Shown: positions 44,170-53,247 of the stretch, piece by piece
How positions within the stretch are numbered: the first letter of the stretch is position 1
Layout: every line of letters begins with the position of its first letter
Assembly: GCA_002050235.1 (NCBI GenBank)
Contig: MWST01000018.1
Span: forward strand, 1 to 64,000
Direction of reading: 5' to 3'
Source: Polyangiaceae bacterium UTPRO1
GTDB lineage: Bacteria; Desulfobacterota; Binatia; UTPRO1
DNA length: 64,000 nucleotides
The notes under the pieces: generated by a model
The model's database searches: none
What the model saw: only the letters and a program-made list of their open reading frames with translations
Told to the model about the DNA's origin: nothing
Position numbers and translations under genes: made by a program

Positions 44170-46707
44170 TCAGGCGGAGAGCTTGTCGAGCGCCACCGCG
44201 TCGGCGGCGCGCGTGCCGCAAGGTCGCAGCGGCAGCCGGATCTCGAATCGCGCGCCCTCGCCGATCTCGCTCTCGACCGCGATCGCCCCCCCGAGCAGCG
44301 CGGTGAGGCGGCGCACGATGTAGAGCCCGAGCCCGACGCCGTCGTGCCGCCGCCGGTCGCTGCCATCGACCTGCCGGAACATGTCGAAGATGATGCTCTG
44401 GCCTTCCGGGCTGATCCCGATACCGGTGTCCGCCACGGTGACGAGCAGCGCCTCACGCGCCGCATCCACCGACGCGCACACCGCCACCGATCCGGCGTCG
44501 GTGAACTTGAGCGCGTTGTGGACCAGATTGCGGACGACCATCTTGAGCTTCGGGCGATCGCTCTGGACGACCGGCACGTTCGCCGCCACAGCGAACGACA
44601 CTACGACGCCGGGTTTCACCCACGCGCGCGGGATCTCGGCTTCTACCTCGGCTAACAGCCGGACCACGTCGAGCGGCTCGAACGTAACCGGCAGCGCCCC
44701 CGTCTCCATCCGGCTCACGTCCAGAGTCGCCTGGATGAGCTCGAGGAGCTGCCGCGAGTATTGCAGAATCTTGCTGCATACCTCTCGCTGCTCCGGCCCG
44801 ATCGTCCCGAACTCGCCGTCGGCGAGGAGCTCGTTGTAGCCGATGATCGCGTTCAGCGGCGTCCGCAGCTCATGGGACATCGTGCTGATGAACTCGGACT
44901 TGAGATTGTTGGCGGCCCGGAGATTGGCGAGGAGCCTGCCGTTCTCGATCGCGGTCACGGTCTGCTGCGCAATGCCGGTGAGGAGGCGGCGGACCTTCGC
45001 AGAGAACGGGTCCGACCGGGTGTGCGAGCCGGCGGCCAGATAGCCGACGACCTCGCCCCGCAAGTGCATGGGCACCGCCGCGCACGACCGCAAGAACCAC
45101 CGCTGCATCCACGAGGCGTCCCCGGCGGTCGGACTCGCGACTTCCGCCCAGCCATGTTGGTCGGCACGCTCCAGTTCCGGAAAGTCGCGCATCTCGAAAT
45201 CGATCTGCTTCATCTCCAGAGGCAGATTCGGCGCCACACGATCGGTGCCGGCAGCCACCCGGAAGGTCTGCCGCTGCGCATCGCGGAGGACGATGTTGAC
45301 GAAGTCGCAGCCCGCCAAGTCGCAGGTGAACGCGGATAGGCGCTCCAGTCGATCGTCGACGTCCGGATTGGCGTTCAGGAGCTCGGACACGCGCAGGAGC
45401 GCCGCCGAGATCTCCGCTTCCTCGCGCTGCCGGGCGTGCAGGGTCGCGTTCTCGATCGCGAACGCCGCCTGGGCGGCGATTCCGACGACGAGATCGCGCT
45501 GCAGCACCGAGAACTCTCCGGGTGCGCACCGGTTCCCGGTCGCGAAAATTCCGACGATCCGATTCCCGCACCGCATGCCGGCGAAGATCCCCGAAGCGAT
45601 GCCCCACTCGCGGACGGCCCGCGCTCCCGGTCCGGTCGCGGCGTTCGCCATCTCCACCACGCCTTCGGCGAGCACGAGCGCGCCGAAGTCCCAGAAGCCG
45701 GAGCCGATGGCCGGCGACCCGCCGAGACCGCGGCTCGCCATCACCCTATACCCGGACGAGTCGCCGGCATCGGCGAGTATGATCGCGCACCAATCCGTCC
45801 CGAGGCGCTCCATCGCAACCGCGTGCAGGCGGTCGATCACGACCCCGAGGTCGAGCGACGCTCCGAGCGCCCGGCTCACGTCGCAAAGCCCGAGAGCGGT
45901 CTCCGCGGCGACCGCCAAATCGACATTCGTCGCCGCCAAGCGCTCGCCCGTCTCGGCGAGACGGCGGTTCTTGTCGCGGAGATGGCGCTTGTAGAAATCA
46001 CACTGCGACGCCACGACGGCGAAGACGAAGACCGCGACGGCGACCAGCGCCGCGACGTCGACCTCCCTGATCGCCGCCGCGGATTCGGCGGCGACTACCA
46101 GCACGTAGCTGAGGGCCGCGAACGACGTCACCACCACGCTGCAGGTCACCGAGACCATCGCCGCCGGCACGATGGTCATCAGGAAGAAGTATCCGAACAA
46201 CACGCCGGCCGGACCGATGACCACGAGACCGACAGCGATTGCGAAAGTGTCGAAGATCAGCTGCGCGTATACGATCGCGCGCAGATCGACGCCGCGCTCC
46301 ATCGAGCGTCGATAGATGGGGCTCAGCCCGGCGGTCACGGCACACACGATCACCACCGGCAACCAGCGTATCGCCAGGCCGGCGAGATAACCGAGCCCCG
46401 GCATCGCGGCAGCGACGATCAGGCAGGTGCGCCAGCGCGTCTCACAGAGCCACACATTGATGGCCTGGAGATCGGAGGCTTCCAGCCGCGCCACCGCAGT
46501 CGGCTGGCTCGAAAGCAAGTCGGGCAGCCGGAGACCGCCCGGGAACGGGACGCGCTGCACGGAAGGCGGCCAGCAAGCGACATGCCAGTGGCCAAGCGAC
46601 GCGCTTCGGACTCGGGGAGGAGCACGGCCGCAAATCCACCGCGAATCCGGACTCCGGCCATGCCGGAAGGGCAGCGACCGCACTCGGGAGCGCGCCTCCT
46701 CCGTCAC
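44170..46707 (-). CDS. GAF-domain sensor histidine kinase, orphan
   Basis: An 845-residue hybrid of membrane and soluble domains. About six hydrophobic helices lie at 90-235. Two GAF domains follow (about 265-420 and 435-590; typical segments ADAGDSSGYRVMASRGLGG and AVPMHLRGEVVGYLAAG). The HisKA domain has the phospho-acceptor histidine in SHELRTPLNAIIGY. The HATPase part shows NLVHNALKFTD (N box), VADTGIGISPEG (G1) and GVGLGLYIVRRL (G2). No receiver or cognate response regulator is nearby. The start is uncertain: GTG 46707, or GTG 46683, which has GGAGGAGG upstream. Confidence 0.88.
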   Translation of the reverse strand: MTEEARSRVRSLPFRHGRSPDSRWICGRAPPRVRSASLGHWHVACWPPSVQRVPFPGGLRLPDLLSSQPTAVARLEASDLQAINVWLCETRWRTCLIVAAAMPGLGYLAGLAIRWLPVVIVCAVTAGLSPIYRRSMERGVDLRAIVYAQLIFDTFAIAVGLVVIGPAGVLFGYFFLMTIVPAAMVSVTCSVVVTSFAALSYVLVVAAESAAAIREVDVAALVAVAVFVFAVVASQCDFYKRHLRDKNRRLAETGERLAATNVDLAVAAETALGLCDVSRALGASLDLGVVIDRLHAVAMERLGTDWCAIILADAGDSSGYRVMASRGLGGSPAIGSGFWDFGALVLAEGVVEMANAATGPGARAVREWGIASGIFAGMRCGNRIVGIFATGNRCAPGEFSVLQRDLVVGIAAQAAFAIENATLHARQREEAEISAALLRVSELLNANPDVDDRLERLSAFTCDLAGCDFVNIVLRDAQRQTFRVAAGTDRVAPNLPLEMKQIDFEMRDFPELERADQHGWAEVASPTAGDASWMQRWFLRSCAAVPMHLRGEVVGYLAAGSHTRSDPFSAKVRRLLTGIAQQTVTAIENGRLLANLRAANNLKSEFISTMSHELRTPLNAIIGYNELLADGEFGTIGPEQREVCSKILQYSRQLLELIQATLDVSRMETGALPVTFEPLDVVRLLAEVEAEIPRAWVKPGVVVSFAVAANVPVVQSDRPKLKMVVRNLVHNALKFTDAGSVAVCASVDAAREALLVTVADTGIGISPEGQSIIFDMFRQVDGSDRRRHDGVGLGLYIVRRLTALLGGAIAVESEIGEGARFEIRLPLRPCGTRAADAVALDKLSA

Positions 46708-46774
46708 TAGGGTAACGATCGCCGATTTCGTCGCGACCGCTCCCGATCGGCGGACGCTGATCCCGGCGGGCTCG

Positions 46775-46933
46775 TCAGGCGCCCGGCCGCGGCGGCATCT
46801 GCGATTCGAGGTCGCGAAGCTCGCGCTCCAGCGTCCGCTGACGACGTCCGAGATGCGTGAGGAACATGGCCAGGAGGATCCAGATGGCTCCGTAGGCGGC
46901 GAACAGGAACCAGAAGCGATCGGGTGTGCTCAT
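46775..46933 (-). CDS. ccmD: CcmD-like small membrane protein
   Basis: A 52-residue single-helix protein (FWFLFAAYGAIWILLAMFLTHL) with a charged coiled tail (RRQRTLERELRDLESQM). Size, topology and its place directly after ccmC match CcmD, which releases holo-CcmE from the CcmABC complex. The ATG at 46933 overlaps the ccmC stop as ATGA. Sequence conservation in CcmD is low, so context carries much of the call. Confidence 0.75.
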   Translation of the reverse strand: MSTPDRFWFLFAAYGAIWILLAMFLTHLGRRQRTLERELRDLESQMPPRPGA

Positions 46934-47640
46934 CGGATCAGCTCCCTCGCGCGATCCTCCAGGCGATGCAGCTCGTCCCGCAAGCGCAGGCTCTCGTAGC
47001 ACAGGCGGAGCAACCACACGAACAGCAGCATGAACGCGATAGTCGTGACCACGAGACCGGCGACCATGCGCGGATCCTCGATCCCGCCCGTGTTCGCCGG
47101 CGCCGATAGCACCGACGGGTGCATGCCGCGCCAGAGGCGGACCGATACCTGGATCAAGGGTACGTCGAGCACGCCGATCACCGCGAGCACGGCGGCGTAG
47201 CGCGCGATCTGCGGATCGTCGCGCGCGCTCGACCGCAACACGAGGTACACCGCGTAGATCGTCCACAGGATGACCGTCATGGTGAGCCGCGGATCCCACG
47301 TCCACCACGCTCCCCAGATCGGCCGCGCCCAGATCGGTCCGGTCACCAGCACCATCGTGCAGAACAACATGCCGACCTCGACCGCCGCCATCGCCATGCG
47401 ATCGTCCTCGACACGGCCGCGCCACAGGAAGAGTCCGCTCGCACCCGCCGCCACGAAGAAACCGAGGAAGGCCGCCCACGCCGAGCTCACGTGGAAATAG
47501 AAGATGCGCTGCGGAGCACCCTGCAAGCGTTCGTTCGGCACGTACACGAAGACGCACCAGATGGCCGCCAACATCACGACAGTAGCTGCGATCGGCAGCA
47601 CGCGATCGATCACCGGGGCGCTGGCCTGGCGGGCGCTCAT
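46930..47640 (-). CDS. ccmC: haem transport/attachment protein CcmC
   Basis: A 236-residue, six-helix membrane protein. IFYFHVSSAWAAFLGF supplies one haem-ligand histidine. The tryptophan-rich WWD signature is GAWWTWDPRLT, which binds haem on the periplasmic side. RLWRGMHPSVLS carries the second histidine. CcmC loads haem onto CcmE with CcmA and CcmB. It overlaps ccmB upstream and ccmD downstream by four bases each. Confidence 0.93.
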   Translation of the reverse strand: MSARQASAPVIDRVLPIAATVVMLAAIWCVFVYVPNERLQGAPQRIFYFHVSSAWAAFLGFFVAAGASGLFLWRGRVEDDRMAMAAVEVGMLFCTMVLVTGPIWARPIWGAWWTWDPRLTMTVILWTIYAVYLVLRSSARDDPQIARYAAVLAVIGVLDVPLIQVSVRLWRGMHPSVLSAPANTGGIEDPRMVAGLVVTTIAFMLLFVWLLRLCYESLRLRDELHRLEDRARELIR

Positions 47641-48299
47641 TCCTGCACCAGTTGCTCGAAGATCATCCAACCCGCGACGCTGAAGATGACGTCGAACGTC
47701 GCGAGCACGCGGAGCCAGGCGCCGGCGCTCGCCAGACTGCCGCCGTTCATGACGACGCGGCTCGCCTCGACGGCGCAGATAACGAGCGGCACGAGCAGCG
47801 GCAGGACCAGGAGCGGGAGCATCATCTCGCGCGCCCGCAGGCGAACCGAGATCGCCGCGAACAGCGTCGCCAGGGCCGCGAAGCCGATGAGGCCCAGGAA
47901 GTTCACGAGCAGCACGGCGGCCGGCGCCGCGAGAGCCGGTGCGCCGAGCAGCAAGGCCAGCAGAGCTACGAGCACCAGCTGTGCTAGGCCGAGCACGATC
48001 ACGTTGCTCGCCATCTTGGCGACGAAGATGGCGCCGCGATCGATGGGGCACAGCAGGAGGCCGTACCAGGCGCCGTTCTCGCGCTCGAGCAGGAAGGCGC
48101 GCTGAATCGCCATGAGACCCGCGAACACGAACGTGACCCATTGCACGGCCGGCGCCGCCTCGCCGGCACCCTCGGGATCCATCGCGAAGGTGAAGGTCAG
48201 CAGGATGAGGAGCATGAGCACGATGAGGCCGGAGAGAGCCTCGCGGGTCCGAAGCTCGAGAACCAGATCCTTGTGCAGGATCCGCCACGCAGCGCTCAT
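47637..48299 (-). CDS. ccmB: ABC permease CcmB
   Basis: A 220-residue, six-helix permease. WRILHKDLVLELRTREALSGL is the cytoplasmic start typical of CcmB, and FLLERENGAWYGLLLCPIDR is the conserved loop for CcmA coupling. LLPLLVLPLLVPLVICAVEAS lies in the membrane half. With CcmA it forms the ABC unit that drives release of haem-loaded CcmE. The stop overlaps the ccmC ATG, and its ATG at 48299 overlaps the ccmA stop. Confidence 0.93.
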   Translation of the reverse strand: MSAAWRILHKDLVLELRTREALSGLIVLMLLILLTFTFAMDPEGAGEAAPAVQWVTFVFAGLMAIQRAFLLERENGAWYGLLLCPIDRGAIFVAKMASNVIVLGLAQLVLVALLALLLGAPALAAPAAVLLVNFLGLIGFAALATLFAAISVRLRAREMMLPLLVLPLLVPLVICAVEASRVVMNGGSLASAGAWLRVLATFDVIFSVAGWMIFEQLVQE

Positions 48300-49006
48300 G
48301 CGGCCGCTGCCTCCGTGATCCGTCGATAGGCTTCTTCGAGCGTAGCCACCGTCGGCAGGCCGCCGTCCCAAGCGACGCGCCCGCGATGCACGATCAGAGC
48401 GCGAGTCGCGACGCCGAGCCCGCGCTCGAAATCGTGCGTCGCGACGACGACCGTCCGCCCGCGATCGCGGAGTTCGCACAGCCGCTCGGCCAGCCAGTCG
48501 GCCGACGCCGCATCGAGTCCGGTCCATGGTTCGTCGAGGAGGACCAGCGCGGGATCGTGGATGAGAGCGCGCGCCAGCGCCAACCGCTGCTCCATGCCCC
48601 GCGAGAAGAGCCGCACCGGCCGGGCACCCGCCTCGGCGAGCGCCACCCGATCGAGCCACAGCCGCACCCGCTCGACCGCGTCCGGGAGATCGAACATCCG
48701 CGCATAGAACAGCAGGTTCTCGCGCGCCGTCAGGTCGGGGTAGAGGAAGCTCTGGTGGGCGACCAGGCCGATCCGGCGCCGTACGGTCGCGTCGGGACCG
48801 GCCACGCCGAACGTCCGGAGCCGACCGCCCGAGGGCGCCATGAGGCCGGCGAAGAGACGCAGCATGGTGCTCTTGCCGGCACCGTTCGGTCCGAACACGG
48901 CGACCGCTTCACCGACGCCGATGCGCAACGTCACGTCCCGCAGGACGACGCTACGACCGAACGCCTTGCTCACGTCCGCCGCCGCAATGACCGCGGCGCC
49001 GCTCAT
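48296..49006 (-). CDS. ccmA: haem ABC exporter ATPase CcmA
   Basis: A 236-residue ABC ATPase. Walker A is GPNGAGKS, the Q-loop is LVAHQSFL, the ABC signature is LFSRGMEQR, and Walker B is LVLLDEPWTGLD, followed by the switch histidine in VATHDFERG. It powers the CcmBC complex. Four-base overlaps on both sides tie it to ccmB and the ccmI-like gene. Confidence 0.93.
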   Translation of the reverse strand: MSGAAVIAAADVSKAFGRSVVLRDVTLRIGVGEAVAVFGPNGAGKSTMLRLFAGLMAPSGGRLRTFGVAGPDATVRRRIGLVAHQSFLYPDLTARENLLFYARMFDLPDAVERVRLWLDRVALAEAGARPVRLFSRGMEQRLALARALIHDPALVLLDEPWTGLDAASADWLAERLCELRDRGRTVVVATHDFERGLGVATRALIVHRGRVAWDGGLPTVATLEEAYRRITEAAAA

Positions 49007-49287
49007 CCGCACCTCTCGAGCGCCGCGAGGGCGGCGAGCGCCCGCTCTTCGTACTTGCCGCGAATCGCCGCATGGTCCTCGACCGAGAGCTTCCCCATTT
49101 GCAGGTCGAAGTCGGCCTCTTTGATCGCGGCGTACGCGAGCTCCTTCTCCTTCTCCCAGCGATAGCGTTCCGGATCGCCGGCCGACCTCGGAGCGCGCGC
49201 GGCTACAGGCCGCAGCAGCGGCCACGCGATCGCGGCCGCAACGCCCACGATCACGAGCAAGCCGGCGGCGTAGACGAGCGCGTTCAC
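49003..49287 (-). CDS. CcmI-like short membrane protein
   Basis: A 94-residue protein. One N-terminal helix (ALVYAAGLLVIVGVAAAIAW) is followed by a coiled region with the pattern WEKEKELAYAAIKEADFDLQMGKLSVEDHAAIRGKYEE, close to the N-terminal part of CcmI (EKE-x-AL-x-x-IKE-x-DFD-x-x-GKLS-x-ED). The TPR part of full CcmI, which binds apocytochrome, is missing. GTG 49287 is the assumed start. Its place between ccmH and ccmA suggests a chaperone-like role in the lyase complex. Confidence 0.7.
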   Translation of the reverse strand: MNALVYAAGLLVIVGVAAAIAWPLLRPVAARAPRSAGDPERYRWEKEKELAYAAIKEADFDLQMGKLSVEDHAAIRGKYEERALAALAALERCG

Positions 49288-49297
49288 GAGCTTCGGC

Positions 49298-49699
49298 TCA
49301 CGCGTCGAACCGATCGAGCTCGGCCTCGAGGCGGGCGCGGCGCGCATCGTCCGCCGCAGCGGGAGTCGAGGGTGGAGGCGCGGCCGGTGCTCGGCGCCAG
49401 CGCCGCGACACGACTACGATCACCGCCCCCGCTGCGAGGACCGCCGCGAACGGCGTGACCCAGGCGACGAGATTGAAGCCCGCCGTGGTCGGTGCCGAGA
49501 GGATCTTCTCGCCATACTTAGTCGAGAAGTGGGTGAGCACCTCGGTGCGGGTCTTTCCTGCCGCGAGTTGCTCGGCGATCTCCTTCTTCAGGGGGATGCT
49601 GGAGGGGCATTGCACGTGGTTGCAGCTGTGTACGGTGAGCCCGCACCCGCACTGGCACGTCAGCGCCTCCTCGATCTCGGTCTGGGTAGCGTCCTTCAC
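49298..49699 (-). CDS. ccmH: CcmH-family protein with atypical cysteine motif
   Basis: A 133-residue protein with a cysteine-rich N-terminus and a membrane helix (VAWVTPFAAVLAAGAVIVVVS). The usual LRCxxC redox motif reads LTCQCGCGLTVHSCNHVQC, with cysteines at 15, 17, 19, 26 and 31. IPLKKEIAEQLAAGKTRTEVLTHFSTKYGEKIL matches the CcmH three-helix fold. GTG 49699 overlaps the ccmF stop. No separate N-terminal signal peptide is visible. The extra cysteines could bind metal or haem; I cannot tell. Confidence 0.8.
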   Translation of the reverse strand: MKDATQTEIEEALTCQCGCGLTVHSCNHVQCPSSIPLKKEIAEQLAAGKTRTEVLTHFSTKYGEKILSAPTTAGFNLVAWVTPFAAVLAAGAVIVVVSRRWRRAPAAPPPSTPAAADDARRARLEAELDRFDA

Positions 49700-51696
49700 C
49701 GCAGTGCGGCCTCGAGGCCGCGCTCCTCGACGGCAAGCGCCGCGGCGAGCGCCCGTTGCTCGGCAGCCGTCGGCGACATCACGATCACGGTGCCGAGGAT
49801 CATGACGAGGCCACCGATCCACAGCCAGTTCACGAGCGGATTGACGAAGACGATCATGGTCATGAGCCCGGATGCGTCGTCGTAGCTGCCGAGGACCAGG
49901 TAGAGATCCTCGGTGAGCGTGCTGCGCAGCGCCACTTCCGTCGACGGCTGCTGCTGCTTCTTGTAGAAGCGCTTTTCCGGGAAGAACGTCCCGACCGGCG
50001 TACCGTTCTTCGCCACCGCGATCTCCGCCAACATCGACGAGTAGTGGGGATTGTCGGTGAAGTGGATGCCTGCGTACGTCAACGTGAACGCCCCCACCTG
50101 AACGACGCCGCCCTTGGAAAGGGTCTCCTGTTCCTCGAGTCGGAACGCCGACGACGCCGCGACGCCGACGAACACCATCGCCACGCCGACGTGGATGACG
50201 TAGCCGCCGTAGCGCCGGCGGTTCTTGCCGACCAGGTTCGCGAGCGCCCGCGGCGCCGCCTCGCCCATCAACGCCTGACGCGCGCGCGTTCCCCGATAGA
50301 ACTCCATGAAGATGGTCGCGAGCACGAAGGCCGCGAGGGAGAAGCAGACGACGGCGTAATAGTTGCGCCAGCCGGCCGCGAAGATCACGACGCCGATCAC
50401 GAAGCCGACGGCGAGCGGCATCGTGAAGCTCCGCCGGAGGTTGCGGGCGCTCGCTCGCCGCCATGCGATCACCGGCCCGACACCGGTCATGAAGAGGAGG
50501 GCGAGCCCGAGCGGCGCGTTCACCTTGTTGAAGAAAGGCGGTCCGACCGTGATCTTGATGCCGCGCACCGCCTCCGAGATCACGGGAAAGATCGTGCCCC
50601 AGAACGTCGCGAAGGCGATGCCGACGAGCAGGAGGTTGTTGAAGAGGAACGAAGCCTCCCGCGACAGGAACGAGTCGATCTCGTTCTCGCCGCGCAGCAG
50701 CGGGCGGCGCCAGACCACTAGGGCGCTCACGATCGCGATGACGCCGAGTAGGAAGGCGACAAAGAACGGACCGAGCCCCGACTGCGTGAAGGAGTGCACC
50801 GAGGAGACGACACCGCTGCGCGTGAGAAACGTGCCGAAGATGGTCAGGCAGAAGGTGAGGAGCACGAGAACCATGTTCCACATCTTCAGCATGTTCTTCT
50901 TTTCCTGGATCATCACCGAGTGCAGGAAGGCGGTACACGAGAGCCAGGGCATGAACGCGGCGTTCTCGACGGGATCCCACGCCCAGTAGCCGCCCCAGCC
51001 GAGCTCTTCGTACGCCCAGCGGGCACCGACGATGTTGCCGAGCGTGAGGAAGAACCACGCGAAGAGCGTCCAGCGCCGCGTCGTGCGGATCCATACGTCT
51101 CCGAGCCTGCCCGTCACCAGCGCCGCAACCGCGAAGGCGAACGGCACGGTGCAGCCCACGTATCCGAGGTAGAGCGACGGGGGATGGATGAGCATCCAGT
51201 AGTTCTGGAGCAGGGGGTTCAGATCGGCGCCCTCGGCCGCCGGCACGGGCAAGCGCTCGAACGGGCTGGTAACGAACACGAGGAGCGCCAGGAAGAACAC
51301 CGCGATCGTCATCGACGTCGCCGTGACGTACGGCATCAATGCCGCGTTGCGCTCGCGATTTTGGAGCTGGACGACGGTGCTCATCGTCGTGAGGATGAAC
51401 ACCCAGAAGAGCAACGACCCCGCTTGTCCGCCCCAGAGCGCGGCGATCGTGTAGGGGAGCGAGAGCGTAGACGACGAGTACGAGGCGACGTACTCGAGCG
51501 AAAAATCGCGCGTGACGAGCGCCCGCAACAGCACCAGTACGGCGGCGGCGACGAGCGCATGCACTGCGTACGCTGCGTGGCGAGCCGAGCGGACGTACGC
51601 CGGTCGGCGAGCCCGAGCGCCGTAGAGAGCGCTCAGGACGGCATAGAGCCCGCCGATGAAGGCCAGGCGCAGCGACAGCAGTCCGAGCTCGACCAT
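49696..51696 (-). CDS. ccmF: cytochrome c haem lyase subunit CcmF
   Basis: A 666-residue, about 15-helix protein performing haem ligation to apocytochromes. The WWD-type signature is GGYWAWDPVENAAFMPW, and haem-ligand histidines lie in LIHPPSLYLGYVG and SSVHSFTQSG. FGTFLTRSGV is another invariant stretch. A large periplasmic domain near 530-640 is seen (GAFTLTYAGIHFTDNP). ATG 51696 has AGGGAGA upstream. It follows ccmE by ten bases and overlaps ccmH. Confidence 0.95.
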   Translation of the reverse strand: MVELGLLSLRLAFIGGLYAVLSALYGARARRPAYVRSARHAAYAVHALVAAAVLVLLRALVTRDFSLEYVASYSSSTLSLPYTIAALWGGQAGSLLFWVFILTTMSTVVQLQNRERNAALMPYVTATSMTIAVFFLALLVFVTSPFERLPVPAAEGADLNPLLQNYWMLIHPPSLYLGYVGCTVPFAFAVAALVTGRLGDVWIRTTRRWTLFAWFFLTLGNIVGARWAYEELGWGGYWAWDPVENAAFMPWLSCTAFLHSVMIQEKKNMLKMWNMVLVLLTFCLTIFGTFLTRSGVVSSVHSFTQSGLGPFFVAFLLGVIAIVSALVVWRRPLLRGENEIDSFLSREASFLFNNLLLVGIAFATFWGTIFPVISEAVRGIKITVGPPFFNKVNAPLGLALLFMTGVGPVIAWRRASARNLRRSFTMPLAVGFVIGVVIFAAGWRNYYAVVCFSLAAFVLATIFMEFYRGTRARQALMGEAAPRALANLVGKNRRRYGGYVIHVGVAMVFVGVAASSAFRLEEQETLSKGGVVQVGAFTLTYAGIHFTDNPHYSSMLAEIAVAKNGTPVGTFFPEKRFYKKQQQPSTEVALRSTLTEDLYLVLGSYDDASGLMTMIVFVNPLVNWLWIGGLVMILGTVIVMSPTAAEQRALAAALAVEERGLEAALR

Positions 51697-51706
51697 GTGA
51701 TCTCCC

Positions 51707-52123
51707 TCACTCCTTGGCGCCGTCGGCGCCGACCTCGGCTTCGTACTTGGAAGGGCAGGCCGTGAGCAGCGTCCGGGCATGGAGTGAGCCGTCGTGCCCG
51801 TAGGTACCCTCGACGATCACGTCGCGGCCTTCTGCGAACATGTCCGGCAGCACGCCGTTGTACTTCACCGGGACACCGTCGTTGTCGTCGAAGTTCGCGA
51901 GGCGGAACGCGAGATCGAGCGTCGCCGGGTTCCACTCCACGCTCTTGGCGCCGACGCGTCCCGCCACCCGGAGCCCCTCGCCGGCAACCGCTTCGCGACG
52001 CGACAGCAGCTCGTCGATCGTCAGGTAGTACACCGAAGTCTCGCGGATGCCGGTGTACACGAGATAGGAGACGGCGGCGACGATGATGCTCGCGCCGACG
52101 AGGAAACGGCGGTTCTTTTTCAT
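51707..52123 (-). CDS. ccmE: haem chaperone CcmE, Cys-x3-Tyr variant
   Basis: A 138-residue protein: one N-terminal helix (RFLVGASIIVAAVSYLVYTGI) and an OB-fold periplasmic domain. LRVAGRVGAKSVEW and VKYNGVLPDMFAEGRDVIVEG match CcmE. In the classical protein haem is bound covalently by the His of an H-x3-Y motif. Here the corresponding element is LTACPSKYE, with Cys 123 and Tyr 127, the variant found in archaea and some deltaproteobacteria. It leads the ccm operon, 59 bases after lpxA. Confidence 0.92.
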   Translation of the reverse strand: MKKNRRFLVGASIIVAAVSYLVYTGIRETSVYYLTIDELLSRREAVAGEGLRVAGRVGAKSVEWNPATLDLAFRLANFDDNDGVPVKYNGVLPDMFAEGRDVIVEGTYGHDGSLHARTLLTACPSKYEAEVGADGAKE

Positions 52124-52182
52124 CAGGGGGCGACCCGAGAGAATCTACTCGGCTTCCGCGCGGGTTTGCAACTCGACCCCCC

Positions 52183-52983
52183 TCAATCGGCGGCGGCGAA
52201 GGAGGCTCCGCGCCGGCGCGGTGCCACGCAGACCCCGCGCTTCGCCGCGCGCACGAACGCAATCAGCTCGCGCACCTCGTCGCTGGCCGCAGTCGCCTCG
52301 ACCTCGTCGAGAGCGCGGCCGAGGTGCGTCGGCCGCCCGAACAAGCGCGTCATCGCGCGGCGGATGGCGGCCACGCGCTCCGGCTCGAAGCCGGCGCGCC
52401 GGAGCCCGACCACGTTCACGCCCCGCACCGTGTGCGTGCCGTCCATGAGGCAGAACGGCGGCACGTCGCGACTGGTGCGCGACGATCCGCGCAAGAGCGC
52501 CAAGCGTCCGATCCGCACGTGCTGGTGTACGACGCAGTTGCCGGAGACGAACGCGCGATCGCCGAGATCGACGTGGCCGGCGAGAAGCGCCCCTCCGGCG
52601 ACGATCGTTGCGTCGCCGATCCGGCAATCGTGGGCGACGTGGGCGTTCTGCATGAAGTAGTTGCCGTTGCCGATGACGGTCGCGCTGCCGGGCTTCGTCC
52701 CGCGGTGGACGGTGACGCTCTCGCGAAAGACGTTGTCGTCGCCGATCGCGAGGAACGACTCGGCGCCGCCGAATGCCAGGTCCTGCGGTTCGCCGCCGAG
52801 AACCGCGCCGGGGTGGACGACGTTGCGCGCGCCGAGCCGCGTGCCGGCGCGCAGCACGGCGTGCGCCATCACCCGACAGCCCGGACCGACGCGGACCGGA
52901 CCTTCTATCACCACGTAGGGGCCGATCGACGCCGTCGGATCGACTCGGGCCGCGGCATCGACGATGGCCGTCGCATGGATCAC
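52183..52983 (-). CDS. lpxA: acyl-ACP-UDP-GlcNAc O-acyltransferase
   Basis: A 266-residue left-handed beta-helix acyltransferase for the first step of lipid A synthesis. The N-terminus [13 protein letters not shown] begins the hexapeptide repeats. The catalytic histidine lies in NAHVAHDC (118), and GTKPG...[12 protein letters not shown] gives the substrate site. [12 protein letters not shown] opens the C-terminal helical domain. GTG 52983 overlaps the yacG stop as GTGA. Other lpx genes (lpxB, lpxD, fabZ) are not adjacent, so it is not in the usual cluster. Confidence 0.9.
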   Translation of the reverse strand: MIHATAIVDAAARVDPTASIGPYVVIEGPVRVGPGCRVMAHAVLRAGTRLGARNVVHPGAVLGGEPQDLAFGGAESFLAIGDDNVFRESVTVHRGTKPGSATVIGNGNYFMQNAHVAHDCRIGDATIVAGGALLAGHVDLGDRAFVSGNCVVHQHVRIGRLALLRGSSRTSRDVPPFCLMDGTHTVRGVNVVGLRRAGFEPERVAAIRRAMTRLFGRPTHLGRALDEVEATAASDEVRELIAFVRAAKRGVCVAPRRRGASFAAAD

Positions 52984-53168
52984 GCGGGGTCGCTCTCGTC
53001 GTCGTCGAGCATGTCGACGCCGAGCGGGCTGCCCGGAATGCGGTATTGCTCGGCCACCCACCCGCCGAGATCGGCGAGCTGACAGCGCTCGGAGCAGAAC
53101 GGGCGGCAGGGATTGTCCTGCCACTGCACGCGAGCACGGCAGGTCGGACAACGACGCTCGGCCTCCAT
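52980..53168 (-). CDS. yacG: DNA gyrase inhibitor YacG
   Basis: A 62-residue zinc protein. [12 protein letters not shown] and [19 protein letters not shown] form the Cys4 site (C-x2-C and C-x3-C pairs). YacG binds GyrB in known cases and inhibits its activity. Its acidic tail (MLDDDESD) is typical. ATG 53168; the stop overlaps the lpxA GTG by four bases, an unusual pairing. Confidence 0.88.
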   Translation of the reverse strand: MEAERRCPTCRARVQWQDNPCRPFCSERCQLADLGGWVAEQYRIPGSPLGVDMLDDDESDPA

Positions 53169-53247
53169 CGCCGGTGCCCTGCCCTTTAGCAACGCCCGCG
53201 CGCCGCACGGCGGCTGCGGGCGCATTCCCGGCCGAGCCGGGGCACGC

